Below, piece by piece: positions 18,285 through 27,346 of a stretch of 64,000 nucleotides of DNA. Position 1 is the stretch's first letter. The number at the start of each line of letters is the position of its first letter. The translations under genes were made by a program, and so were the position numbers. The notes below the pieces were generated by a model. The model saw nothing but the letters and a program-made list of their open reading frames with translations, made no database searches and was not told the origin of the DNA. Location of the stretch: positions 285,744-349,743 of the forward strand of contig NZ_JAUAOA010000002.1 of NCBI RefSeq assembly GCF_030542965.1, given 5' to 3'. The DNA is from Azotosporobacter soli (lineage in GTDB: Bacteria > Bacillota > Negativicutes > SG130).

Positions 18285-19337
18285 TCAATCCAACAGATCC
18301 CATGAGACCGGCGTTCCTCGCTTTATATCTTTTTTCACACGCTTACCAAGCAAAACCTCATAATATTTAGGTCCAAGCCCATAACCTGGACGTATGCTTT
18401 TTAGATTGTCTGCTGTAAATTTTTCACCAGCACGCATATCTTGTACTATATATAGCGATCGACGACCTTTTAAGCATTCTTTTTCTTTATCGATCGGACC
18501 ATAGCTTATTTGTCCCACTCCTTGCCAGCCTCGCATAGTTTCATCCACCAGCAACTGCATCTCTTGTGGTTCCAGTGAGAATGAAGCATCTACGCCGCCC
18601 TCTGATCTCAAAAGAGTAAAATGCTTTTCTATGACCGTTGCACCCAAAGCCACACCCGCTACAGCAACCCCGATTCCTAAGGTGTGATCCGACAATCCAA
18701 CCTGGCACTTAAACAGTTCCTTCATATGCGGAATAGTTGCAACATTTGCATCCGTAGGACTGGCAGGATAGCTACTGGTACACTTCAGCAATACAATATG
18801 CTCACAACCAGCCCCTCTTAGCGTAGTTACTATTTCATCCAACTCCGCAATACTAGCCATTCCTGTTGATACAATTACCGGTTTTCCCGTCTGTCCCACT
18901 TTTTTCAGCAGTGGCACGTCAATATTTTCAAACGAAGCAATTTTGTAACACGGAACATTTAATGACTCTAAAAAGTCGACTGCACTAGCATCAAACGGCG
19001 TACTAAATCCAATGATTCCACGTTCACGGCAACGATCAAAAATCGCCTTATGCCATTCCCATGGCGTATATGCTTGCAGATAAAGTTCATACATAGATGT
19101 ACCCGCCCAAATATTGTCGGGACTATCAATATAAAATTCACCTTCCCGAGAATCAATTGTCATTGTATCTGCCGTATATGTTTGAATCTTTAAAGCTTGA
19201 ACCCCCGCTCGCGCCGCTTCATCTACAATAGCAAGTGCTCGTTCCAGCGATTGATTATGGTTACCCGACATTTCCGCAATAATAAACGGTTTGTAATCAG
19301 AACCGATGCTACAACCGTCAATTTCAATTTTTCTCAT
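18285..19337 (-). CDS. pseI: Pseudaminic acid synthase (NeuB-like, PseI)
   Basis: A 350-residue sialic-acid-synthase family enzyme. It condenses phosphoenolpyruvate with a 6-deoxy-2,4-diacetamido hexose to form a nine-carbon nonulosonic acid. The start of the barrel, FIIAEMSGNHNQSLERAL, is the PseI-type variant (not the NeuB form). KIASFENIDVPLL, VSTGMASIAELDEI, LLKCTSSYPA and VIEKHFTL are active-site segments, and residues from about 290 form an antifreeze-like SAF domain (RRSLYIVQDMRAGE). A longer frame begins at 19388; ATG 19337 has a GGGGG site and overlaps the upstream aldolase gene by only 14 bases. Confidence 0.92.
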   Translation of the reverse strand: MRKIEIDGCSIGSDYKPFIIAEMSGNHNQSLERALAIVDEAARAGVQALKIQTYTADTMTIDSREGEFYIDSPDNIWAGTSMYELYLQAYTPWEWHKAIFDRCRERGIIGFSTPFDASAVDFLESLNVPCYKIASFENIDVPLLKKVGQTGKPVIVSTGMASIAELDEIVTTLRGAGCEHIVLLKCTSSYPASPTDANVATIPHMKELFKCQVGLSDHTLGIGVAVAGVALGATVIEKHFTLLRSEGGVDASFSLEPQEMQLLVDETMRGWQGVGQISYGPIDKEKECLKGRRSLYIVQDMRAGEKFTADNLKSIRPGYGLGPKYYEVLLGKRVKKDIKRGTPVSWDLLD

Positions 19338-21201
19338 TGCATGTCCCCCACTTATACGAAATACTACCATCCCCATTAGACATACCATAGATTTGTGTTC
19401 GCTTGTTAATATCGTTTACAATGATCGCACCTTTTTTCCCAATAAATCCACCACTGCAATATTCTATTCCATTTACAATTTTATTTCCATATTCTTCTTC
19501 AAATAACTTTTTGTAATTTATTTTTTTCATAATTTCACTATAAATTTCTATTTTAAAGTCAATCCGCACCAACTTAACATCTTCTCTAAGTGCCGAAATT
19601 TGCGGATCAATTCGCCCTGGCACAGTGACCAATATCCATTTCAACTTTTTAAAGTCGGCAATCTGTTCCAATGTTAAATAATTTTCACCAATAACAAGTA
19701 TATCTGCCGCTTCCCTTTCTTCGACAATTTTTATCCCGAGACTCTCGATATGCAGTTGTTCTTTTACTTCATTGCAAACATCAATGTAAACCGAACAATC
19801 TTCTTGTTTCCTTCTGAATTCGTCCAAATAGTTGTATATACTTGAGGCAAAAACTAGCGCATCACTGTACTTAATCAATTTATCTCTATCACAAATATTT
19901 TCTTCAAATTCCAATCCGTTGTCCACCAAAAATCCATCCACATTTTCTGCAAGAACATCATAGATCTTTCTAACAACACTTATATCTTCCGCAATCTCCG
20001 CACTACCAAAATATGTGTTATTCAGCGAGTGAATGACCGGCGATATTGAGCTTTCATTTCGATTGTAAGGCTTACTCATATTGAAATAAATCAATGCATT
20101 ATATTTATTCTTATACTCTATAAATTTAGCTTTAAGGATTTTCAGTTGTTCATCAATATTTGCGCCTTGCTGGATATCAACGCCAAAGTTAAATTCTCGC
20201 GGCGAAAATTTTCGAGTTTTCTTCGCTAACTCCTCCAGCCGTTGTTCATCCACATTCACCTTATCAATTTTGGCATACTCCATTATAAGTTGATTAGGGT
20301 TAATCATATACTTATAGGCCATTTTCATTATTAAATCATAGTATCCCGAGTGAAATTGCGCATATCCCATTACACAGTCCACAGATGTTTCAACTTTATT
20401 TGCCATAAATGATTTAACAAAACCATCGCTAAAAAGAAGTAATTCCTCAATGTCAATTTCGTGTTTGTAACCCAAACGCTCTAAAATCAACAACATTTTT
20501 TCCGTGACCGCATTTCCAGAGCTACGCCCTAAGCCGCAAATAGTTGTATCAATAAAGTCCGCGCCGCATTCTATCGCTTTTAGGGTATTGGCAACCGCCA
20601 ACGATAAATTATCATGCCCATGAAAACCGATCCTTACCTCTGGCGCACTCTCCTTTGCCGCACAAATATATTCTTCAATATCAGCCGGCAACATGCCCCC
20701 TGCAGAGTCAACCAAATAAAAGGCATCCGCACCATTTTGGCAAAAATACTTTGCCAATGCTGCAAATTTCGCAGATGAAACCGTGTATGACTTCATCAAA
20801 TTTACTGCCGTAAATAAATTTAGGCTCTTGGCATATTCCACATATTCCAATGCCGCTTCAGCATTCGCGGCCTCAACGCCAATTCGGATAAACTCCAATC
20901 CTTCTGCAGCAAGAGCCTTTATGTCTTCCATCCTTCCAATCCCAGGAATAAAAAACATTCCAATCTTTGCGTTGCCCTTTACTTCTACTGCCGCTCTTAC
21001 ATACTCGTAATCTTCAGAAGCTGGTCTTACTTTCTTTTTAGATTTTGCATTTATGCCAATTCCTGGTCCTATTTCAATATAGTTAAAGCCCAGACGATCG
21101 AGTTCTCTCACAAAATTGGCGGTATCTTGAGCAGTAAATTGGTCCTGCACCATATAACTTCCATCCCGTAGGGTACACTCTAAAATTTCAACTTTTTTCA
21201 T
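19324..21201 (-). CDS. HMGL-like metal-dependent aldolase with an unrecognised C-terminal domain
   Basis: A 625-residue protein. Residues 1 to about 330 form an HMG-CoA-lyase/DmpG-like TIM barrel: TLRDG at 10-14, YLVDSAGG at 162-169, the metal-binding H-x-H at 194/196 (GFHGHDN) and GLGRSSGN at 223-230. Known relatives (4-hydroxy-2-oxovalerate aldolase, isopropylmalate and homocitrate synthases) make or break C-C bonds next to a 2-oxo acid. Residues about 345-625 match no fold I know; the middle looks like alternating beta/alpha (VDGFLVDNG, DILVIGENYLT). It overlaps the DegT gene by 4 bases and pseI by 14, so it is part of the nonulosonate operon. The substrate is unknown. Confidence 0.75.
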   Translation of the reverse strand: MKKVEILECTLRDGSYMVQDQFTAQDTANFVRELDRLGFNYIEIGPGIGINAKSKKKVRPASEDYEYVRAAVEVKGNAKIGMFFIPGIGRMEDIKALAAEGLEFIRIGVEAANAEAALEYVEYAKSLNLFTAVNLMKSYTVSSAKFAALAKYFCQNGADAFYLVDSAGGMLPADIEEYICAAKESAPEVRIGFHGHDNLSLAVANTLKAIECGADFIDTTICGLGRSSGNAVTEKMLLILERLGYKHEIDIEELLLFSDGFVKSFMANKVETSVDCVMGYAQFHSGYYDLIMKMAYKYMINPNQLIMEYAKIDKVNVDEQRLEELAKKTRKFSPREFNFGVDIQQGANIDEQLKILKAKFIEYKNKYNALIYFNMSKPYNRNESSISPVIHSLNNTYFGSAEIAEDISVVRKIYDVLAENVDGFLVDNGLEFEENICDRDKLIKYSDALVFASSIYNYLDEFRRKQEDCSVYIDVCNEVKEQLHIESLGIKIVEEREAADILVIGENYLTLEQIADFKKLKWILVTVPGRIDPQISALREDVKLVRIDFKIEIYSEIMKKINYKKLFEEEYGNKIVNGIEYCSGGFIGKKGAIIVNDINKRTQIYGMSNGDGSISYKWGTCNEKN

Positions 21202-22298
21202 GCCGCCCCCGCCTTTTCGTAATATTCCGCAATAATCTGAACAGTCTTTTGAATGTATTGATCCGTAGCTACATCATCAACCCACAAATTGATTACCCGT
21301 TTGGCAAAATCAACTGCATGTTCGTAGTTATTCTGATGGTAGATCCGACTGACAGGAATATGCAAATTAGAACAGTGTATATCATTTTTGCGGAGCAATT
21401 CACTAATCGCTTCTGCATCTACTGCATTTTTCGCCATAAAGGTATAGCGATAAACCGACGTCCCCTTACTAATAATCGGCAAGCTCAATTTTCCGCAACA
21501 CTTCATATTTTTAAAGGCAGTTTGATATGCCAATGCGCGCTCATATCTGCGATCAATTTCATTATTCAAAATGAATTTTTCCGTTTTCTCCCTCACACTA
21601 GCCCAATCTACAGTTATTTGCTTTAAATATAACCCTCGGTATTTTTCCTGAAACTTTTCATATTTCTGATATGCCAACGGATTCAACAGCCCTTGCTTAC
21701 GCACAGCGTAAAATTCATCCCGGTAATTTTTCGCCAATTCTTCATCAGGTGCAAATCGCTCCAATTGGCCTATCCGCCATTCAAGCATTTCTAGATTAAA
21801 CTCCATTGAGTTTAATACCAAACATCCGCCCGCACCTGCATCAATCTGCTTAGAATGACCAAAACTGAATACTGCGGCATCACCGACTCGTCCTATTTTT
21901 CGCCCTGCAATTTCGCCGCCAAAGGCTTGGGCAGCATCCTCAATTAAATATATGCCGCTCTCCTGCGTCAATTGGCGGAGTTTCAAAACGTCTTCCGATG
22001 CATTTCCAAATATATAAATATACACCACTGCTGCAATATCCTTCTGCGTTTCCAAGCATAAAACGGTTTCAGAAAAATCCATCAAATAATCTTTTTCATT
22101 TATGTCAATAAAAACCGGCTCACAACCTGCCATGATAGCAGCAAATACCGGCGATGGACACGTCATAGCCGTAAAAATTATTTTATTTTTCCCGGTTTTC
22201 TTTTTAATTTCACAAAAAACAGCATATAAGCCTAAAAATGCCCGGTCTATTAAAAGAAATCGCTCACTTTGAAAAAAGTTTTGCAAAATTGTTTTCAT
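21198..22298 (-). CDS. DegT/DnrJ/EryC1-family aminotransferase
   Basis: A 366-residue PLP enzyme. EDAAQAFGG (from about residue 120) is the cofactor-binding aspartate region, and the internal aldimine lysine is K150 in SFGHSKQIDAGAGG. The C-terminal HCSNLHIPV segment is also family-typical. It is clearly different from the PseC in the same operon (29000-30163), lacks the PseC-type N-terminus, and sits between a deacetylase-like gene (35-base overlap) and the aldolase gene (4-base overlap). By inference it may aminate the keto product of the aldolase, or a second keto-sugar. Confidence 0.82.
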   Translation of the reverse strand: MKTILQNFFQSERFLLIDRAFLGLYAVFCEIKKKTGKNKIIFTAMTCPSPVFAAIMAGCEPVFIDINEKDYLMDFSETVLCLETQKDIAAVVYIYIFGNASEDVLKLRQLTQESGIYLIEDAAQAFGGEIAGRKIGRVGDAAVFSFGHSKQIDAGAGGCLVLNSMEFNLEMLEWRIGQLERFAPDEELAKNYRDEFYAVRKQGLLNPLAYQKYEKFQEKYRGLYLKQITVDWASVREKTEKFILNNEIDRRYERALAYQTAFKNMKCCGKLSLPIISKGTSVYRYTFMAKNAVDAEAISELLRKNDIHCSNLHIPVSRIYHQNNYEHAVDFAKRVINLWVDDVATDQYIQKTVQIIAEYYEKAGAA

Positions 22299-23190
22299 AT
22301 GCTAAATCACCAATTCTCTTAAAAATAGGCCGTTTTCCAGCCAGTTGAATTCGCTGTACCAACTCTGAAAGATTCTTCGCAAAGGTATCTATGGAATAAC
22401 CTATCAACGAATGACTTCCCTCGTTTAATATTTCATAGGGATGCGTAATTGTAACTAAATATTGATTGTTTGCGATATAGTTATCCATTTCTTGAAATAA
22501 TATATCGGTATGAAATGCCATGTTGAAGTATCTCTGTATTGGTTTTTCATCATACGACGCTTTCATTTGCACCGTAGTCATTGGAACTTCCAATAAGTCA
22601 AAATGTATATTGTCCGTCACTTGATAATCCGTCTTAGACGGATTATACATTTGATTTGTCGTACGGCTCCAGTCAAATGTTTTTGCCTCATCAAAACGTC
22701 GCCTACCGGGAAGAGCCGAAGAATCAAGCTTTACACCCAATTGTGTCATTTTTCCCATCAACAAATTATTCATTACACACTCGCCGACACGAACCACGTT
22801 CGCATCTATATTTTCGAGCATGCGTACATTTTCATAGTCTTCTTCAAATCTTTCTACCAGTTTATTTTCATCAATAATTTGTCCCCACTCCGCCCCCATT
22901 CTCTCATAAGTATGAATGTGCCAATTTATTTCACCGCCGGTTCTTTTGATATCGTCAATAACATCCTCATGTTTTTCCGCAACATATGCGTAGCGACCGT
23001 ATAATTGTTGTATCTGATAATCCGCACGCAAAAACACAGAGAACGGCGTTCCCTGCAGTTTTTCCATAATTCTCGGCATCCCTTCTTGCATGCCTTTAAA
23101 AATTGGTTTGCTTTTATTATAATAATCGTCTGCTCCGATGGAAAAATCTTGGTCGACATCAAATGTTAGAAACAAATAAAAGTCCCTCAT
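22264..23190 (-). CDS. Polysaccharide-deacetylase-like (NodB-fold) protein
   Basis: A 308-residue cytoplasmic protein without a signal peptide. The N-terminal FLTFDVDQD resembles the D-D metal motif of NodB-type carbohydrate esterases. H90 and H92 in NWHIHTYE correspond to the H-x-x-x-H region in altered spacing, and THPYE near residue 250 resembles the late catalytic histidine segment. It could remove an N-acetyl group from a nucleotide or free sugar so that another group can be attached by the neighbouring ATP-grasp enzyme. The assignment is by motif only. It lies 16 bases after the ATP-grasp gene. Confidence 0.6.
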   Translation of the reverse strand: MRDFYLFLTFDVDQDFSIGADDYYNKSKPIFKGMQEGMPRIMEKLQGTPFSVFLRADYQIQQLYGRYAYVAEKHEDVIDDIKRTGGEINWHIHTYERMGAEWGQIIDENKLVERFEEDYENVRMLENIDANVVRVGECVMNNLLMGKMTQLGVKLDSSALPGRRRFDEAKTFDWSRTTNQMYNPSKTDYQVTDNIHFDLLEVPMTTVQMKASYDEKPIQRYFNMAFHTDILFQEMDNYIANNQYLVTITHPYEILNEGSHSLIGYSIDTFAKNLSELVQRIQLAGKRPIFKRIGDLAYENNFAKLFSK

Positions 23191-23206
23191 TATACACCCT
23201 TTCTGC

Positions 23207-24385
23207 TCAGCAGCTCTCCAATACCACTTTGCCCTGACCCGCTATGTGATCCGCCTGTGCTTGAAGGCATGACAATTCATCACCCCAACAAATCATATAT
23301 GCTATTCTATCTTTTCCCGTTTTAGGAACATCAATGCACTCGCCTGGCTTTTTTAGATAAAAAAACATATGCGAAAGAAATACTCCCTCATATTTGCTTG
23401 GCAAAGATTTTATTATTCCTTTTCTATCTGAATAGAGAAACCGTAATATCACCGGAGCATAATGGTTCGGTTGACTAAGTTGAATTTGCTCTCCCATTGC
23501 ACTTCGCACATACTTTTCTACTATGTCTTCTCCACTCGTCAATTTTACAATATCAGTGAATACTTTGAACCCCCCACCCCGCAGCGAAAAGTCAATCAGG
23601 TATAACGTTTTGTCTTCTTTCAGCATGTACTCCATATGAACAGGACCATATGTAATTCCTAAGGAATTAATAATTTTTTTCGTAACACGGGACACCGTCT
23701 CATTAACTTCCTCATCCAGCCACACGGGCGGAAAAACCAACTCATACGAAACACTGTTCTCAGCCTTGGTTTTTTCCTCTGAAACGGCAAGTATGTAAAT
23801 ATTGTCCTGATACACAAAGCAGTCTACCGTCATCTCTTTTCCATCAATATGTTCCTGGATTAAAAACTCTTCCTCAGTTCCTAATAGCTTCACATTTTCT
23901 TCAATATATGTCTGCACCTGATTCGGCTGCAATTTTGCAACTAGTCTGCTACCCGAACCTTTGCTCGGCTTAACAACTACTTTCGGCCACTCATTTTCAC
24001 ATCGTAAAAACTCCGACGGCAGCACAGTCTTCGGAACACGCACTCCTGCTTGTTCCAGCTTATAATAGTACATCTTCTTGTCATGCGATAAAACTGCAAC
24101 ATCATAGCCGTTTCCCACCAATTTTAATTGCTGGGAAACATATGCGACCGTTTCAACCGCCACCTCCGCAGCAAAAGAAACGATGCCTTCTATTTTATAG
24201 TTTTGTGCAATTTCCAAATGCCGATAAATGTCCTTCACATCAATTACCATAAACTCATCGGCAATATTTTTACCGGGTGCATTTTGATCGCCATCCGTGG
24301 CTATAACATAGTATCCTAACTCTTTTGCCTTCATTATGCCTGGCAATTGAAACTCTCCAGCTCCGACAACCAATAGTTTTTTCAT
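23207..24385 (-). CDS. ATP-grasp ligase (PurK/carbamoyl-phosphate-synthase-like)
   Basis: A 392-residue ATP-grasp enzyme. It has a preATP-grasp Rossmann lobe (LLVVGAGEFQLPGIMKAKELGYYVIATDGD), an ATP lobe with VVVKPSKGSGSRLV and FLIQEHIDGKEMTVDCF, and metal-binding residues around YLIDFSLRGGGFKVF. Such enzymes join a carboxylate, activated as acyl phosphate, to an amine or other nucleophile. Its start shares one base with the stop of the PseG-like gene. In this operon it is the natural candidate for amide-bond formation between a carboxylic acid and an amino-sugar, but the substrates cannot be read from sequence. Confidence 0.8.
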   Translation of the reverse strand: MKKLLVVGAGEFQLPGIMKAKELGYYVIATDGDQNAPGKNIADEFMVIDVKDIYRHLEIAQNYKIEGIVSFAAEVAVETVAYVSQQLKLVGNGYDVAVLSHDKKMYYYKLEQAGVRVPKTVLPSEFLRCENEWPKVVVKPSKGSGSRLVAKLQPNQVQTYIEENVKLLGTEEEFLIQEHIDGKEMTVDCFVYQDNIYILAVSEEKTKAENSVSYELVFPPVWLDEEVNETVSRVTKKIINSLGITYGPVHMEYMLKEDKTLYLIDFSLRGGGFKVFTDIVKLTSGEDIVEKYVRSAMGEQIQLSQPNHYAPVILRFLYSDRKGIIKSLPSKYEGVFLSHMFFYLKKPGECIDVPKTGKDRIAYMICWGDELSCLQAQADHIAGQGKVVLESC

Positions 24386-25332
24386 TATGATCTCCTATTA
24401 AAGATAATATCTGTGATGCGTTTTTTCCCGCCCCCATCAACAAACGCACGATACGTCTTGCCTGTCTTTTCTCGAAAAGTCACATTACCAAAATTGTTCA
24501 ACAAAAAAGATAGTTCTTCTAGCAAATAAAGCTTTATTTCCGCCTTAATACTGTCAATAAATCTATTTTCGTATATATTTTGACCTACCGCAATAATCGG
24601 CATTCCGATAAAAATCCCCTCTAGCAATGTTGTGCCACCACCACAAATCAAAATGTCTGTTTGGGCGAGTCGTTCTGCGATCAATGGATCAAATTGTATA
24701 AACTCAATCTGTTTATACTTGGAATACTTTTCAATAACACTTTGTGAATTTTCATTCAACGCGCCTAATAGTACCGTAACCTTCGCTATCTTTTGGCAAA
24801 GTTGTGCAACTACCAACTCTGTATTCGCACTAGGATCTTCTCCGCCAAAAGTAACCAAAACGCGCGGCACGCCTTCATCAGTTATGATTGAATTTCGCAC
24901 CGCACAGTTAAGTATGCTCTCTTTTATGATCGCATACTTAACGCCTTCATATACTCGACCGCTAAATTGATTTCGCGCGTCTCGATTTTGATCGCATAAA
25001 TTAATAATTTCATCAACTTCTTGATTTTCATAGTTAAAGAAGTCTAGTGCAATTAAGCGGCTTCCGCATTGCCGTAACTTTTTAAGTATTACGACATCAC
25101 ATATCGGCGAATCGTATATGATAACGTCGTACTTAGACTCAATTTCCACGATATATTCCGTTGCGCTGTTAAACGGATGAAGTAGTTTGTTAATCAGACC
25201 TACGTGATTCCCCGAAATAACCGCTTTACTATTTTCAACATTTTCATTAATGTATTTACACAGCTCATAGCAACGCAAAATATTCCCACTGCCATAGCCA
25301 TGATACCCTCCCGCAAATAGGAGAATATTCAT
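24385..25332 (-). CDS. PseG-like UDP-sugar hydrolase/glycosyltransferase-fold protein
   Basis: A 315-residue GT-B-like protein. The C-terminal half has VLVTFGGEDPSANTELV and ILICGGGTTLLEGIFIGMPIIAVGQNIYE, like PseG and SpsG. PseG releases the 2,4-diacetamido sugar from UDP before the PseI step. Its N-terminal catalytic motif is normally G-x-G-H-x-x-R. Here the matching segment is G14-S-G-N17-I-L-R20-C, so the histidine is replaced by asparagine (a different histidine lies at position 11). It may be a hydrolase with altered chemistry or act on another nucleotide sugar. Genes on both sides abut within one or two bases. Confidence 0.72.
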   Translation of the reverse strand: MNILLFAGGYHGYGSGNILRCYELCKYINENVENSKAVISGNHVGLINKLLHPFNSATEYIVEIESKYDVIIYDSPICDVVILKKLRQCGSRLIALDFFNYENQEVDEIINLCDQNRDARNQFSGRVYEGVKYAIIKESILNCAVRNSIITDEGVPRVLVTFGGEDPSANTELVVAQLCQKIAKVTVLLGALNENSQSVIEKYSKYKQIEFIQFDPLIAERLAQTDILICGGGTTLLEGIFIGMPIIAVGQNIYENRFIDSIKAEIKLYLLEELSFLLNNFGNVTFREKTGKTYRAFVDGGGKKRITDIIFNRRS

Positions 25333-25333
25333 T

Positions 25334-26017
25334 TTACTTTTTCACTCCTGTTATGATATAAAAATCCAATTTTTCCGCAAACAAATCGTCTTCAACCCGT
25401 CCAACCTGAACCTCTGAAAAATATGTACTGAAATGTTCTTTAATATCTTGCGGTGAATCAAAATAGAAAAACACTTCCCCTTTTCTAAAATCATCATCAC
25501 GGCCAATTTTCCACAAGTTTTTATCCAATCTTTCAGCGTCTTTTTTAATACACATTTCCGGTCCCGTCGTTGATATAAAGAATCTTCCACCCGGTTTAAT
25601 AACACGTGAATACTCTCGTATTGCATCATCCATTTTTTTTGCATTGTTTTCATAGTGAATCACATTCCACGATACCAAATAGTCGAAATAGTCCGTCTCA
25701 AATGGCAACTCTCGATTAGTTCCGACCTGCAATTTAAAGTCTCCCAAATTTGCAAGTCGCTGCATAACAACTTGACAAATTTCATCTGTAACTTCAATGC
25801 CAAACACATCCAAACCCAAACTTTTCAAAAATACAAGATTATTACCATTGCCAAATCCGATATCTAACACTTTTTTTCCATCAAATTCTTTATCCATTTT
25901 CTCAACATAGTGTCCCCGAAACAAACGCACCAATGTTTCACTCGGCCAAGCACACCCTTGTCCAGTAGCAAAATACTGCTTATATACATCGGTCCACGCT
26001 TTAAATGCCTTTTCCAT
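25334..26017 (-). CDS. SAM-dependent methyltransferase
   Basis: A 227-residue class I methyltransferase. The SAM motif is KVLDIGFGNGNNLVFLKSLGLDVFGIEV, with WNVIHYENNAKKMDDAIREYSRVIKPGG as the later family segment. The N-terminus (YKQYFATGQGCAWPSETLVRLFRG) resembles that of the methyltransferase at 11957-12649. It lies between the class-III aminotransferase gene and the PseG-like gene with almost no gaps, so it belongs to the nonulosonate operon. It probably N- or O-methylates the sugar precursor or its acyl substituent; N-methylated pseudaminate-type sugars are known, but the target here is not shown. Confidence 0.82.
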   Translation of the reverse strand: MEKAFKAWTDVYKQYFATGQGCAWPSETLVRLFRGHYVEKMDKEFDGKKVLDIGFGNGNNLVFLKSLGLDVFGIEVTDEICQVVMQRLANLGDFKLQVGTNRELPFETDYFDYLVSWNVIHYENNAKKMDDAIREYSRVIKPGGRFFISTTGPEMCIKKDAERLDKNLWKIGRDDDFRKGEVFFYFDSPQDIKEHFSTYFSEVQVGRVEDDLFAEKLDFYIITGVKK

Positions 26018-26028
26018 ATTATAGCCTC

Positions 26029-27333
26029 CTATTTCGACTTTGGATTTCTCTTAAATACCGGATTCATTTTTCCGCCCAAAAGTATTCCCTCAGTAGAATC
26101 CTGCTTGATTGCTTGAACAATATCCGACAGCGCTTTGTCCGAAGCTTCCAGCAATTGTTTGATATTACTTTGCGAGTGCGACAAACTCAGATTGAAGATT
26201 CCCAACGATAAAATTCCTTCCTGCAACAACCGTTGTTGATAAATGGATGCAATATCTAAATAGTCTAATGAGCCCGCTCCCTCAAAATTCAAATATGCAT
26301 GTGCAGGAATTCCGTCCACTTGAACAACCGTTTCTAATTGATGTTTTTTCACCAATTCACTGAGTCCTTTAAGAACCAGCTCTCCTAAACAATTGATGTG
26401 CTCATATGTATCCGACTGCTTTAAAATGTTTATTGTTGCAATAGCACCCGCAAGTGACAACGTTTCACCGCCAAAAGTCGTTGAAACAAACACTCCTTCT
26501 TCAATCAATCGCATTATTTCTTGTTTTCCCGCCAATGCCGACAGAGGCATCCCATTGGCCATTCCTTTGCCAAAAGCAGCCAAATCAGGCGTTACACCAT
26601 AAATTTCAGCCGCTCCTCCCAATGCATAGCGAAATCCCGAAACAACTTCATCATATATTAAAATGGCACTATTATTATGCACGATTTTTTTTAGTTCTTT
26701 TAAGAAACCATCCTTCGGCCCCTTTCCTTGTATTGGCTCTAAAATAACTGCGGCAATTTTGTCCGGATATTCCTTAAACAGTCGCTGCACGGATTCAATA
26801 TCGTTGTAGCCAAATGACTTCGTGAGTTTTTTTACCGCCTCAGGAACGCCTCTATTATTTTCAGTTGATCCAATATACCAATCATGCATACCATGATAAC
26901 CACAAACAAGAACCATTTCTTTTCCTGTATACGCTCTTGCCAATCTTATTGCCGCCGTTGTGGCATCTGATCCATTCTTGACAAATCTGATCATTTCCGC
27001 ATAAGGAATAATTTCACTCACCATCTCTGCCAATTCAACTTCTAATGGCGTCGATAGTGAAAATGAAATCCCCTTGCTTAACTGTTCAATAATAGCGTTA
27101 TTCACTTTTTCGTTATTGTAGCCAATAACAATTGGTCCTAATGCGCAAATATAATCCACATATTGATTTCCATCAATATCCCATACCAGACAACCATCGC
27201 CTCGCTCTAAAAACACCGGTGCATTTCCCTCACATAAATAACGATAGCTTTTACTGTACGTCTGCGCACCTAGTGGTGTGATTTTTTTTGCACGTTCTAA
27301 TAATTGCAGACTCTTAGCAAAAACCTTCTTCAT
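26029..27333 (-). CDS. Class-III aminotransferase, glutamate-1-semialdehyde-aminotransferase-like
   Basis: A 434-residue PLP enzyme with the class-III pattern: FVKNGSDATTAAIRLARAYTGKE near the cofactor phosphate, AILIYDEVVSGFR (PLP aspartate), and the Schiff-base lysine in PDLAAFGKGMANGMPLSALAG. Its closest look is to HemL, yet the surrounding operon has no tetrapyrrole genes. Such HemL-like proteins occur in nonulosonate and polysaccharide clusters, where they are thought to act on sugars or small keto-acids. A longer frame starts at GTG 27342; ATG 27333 with GGGGTGGGGG in front is preferred. Confidence 0.82.
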   Translation of the reverse strand: MKKVFAKSLQLLERAKKITPLGAQTYSKSYRYLCEGNAPVFLERGDGCLVWDIDGNQYVDYICALGPIVIGYNNEKVNNAIIEQLSKGISFSLSTPLEVELAEMVSEIIPYAEMIRFVKNGSDATTAAIRLARAYTGKEMVLVCGYHGMHDWYIGSTENNRGVPEAVKKLTKSFGYNDIESVQRLFKEYPDKIAAVILEPIQGKGPKDGFLKELKKIVHNNSAILIYDEVVSGFRYALGGAAEIYGVTPDLAAFGKGMANGMPLSALAGKQEIMRLIEEGVFVSTTFGGETLSLAGAIATINILKQSDTYEHINCLGELVLKGLSELVKKHQLETVVQVDGIPAHAYLNFEGAGSLDYLDIASIYQQRLLQEGILSLGIFNLSLSHSQSNIKQLLEASDKALSDIVQAIKQDSTEGILLGGKMNPVFKRNPKSK

Positions 27334-27346
27334 TGCCCCCACCCCT

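Noticed and set aside
26029..27333. Tetrapyrrole enzyme HemL
   Set aside because: The sequence is class-III aminotransferase like HemL, but no other tetrapyrrole gene is near and the operon is devoted to sugar synthesis, so a HemL function is not supported.
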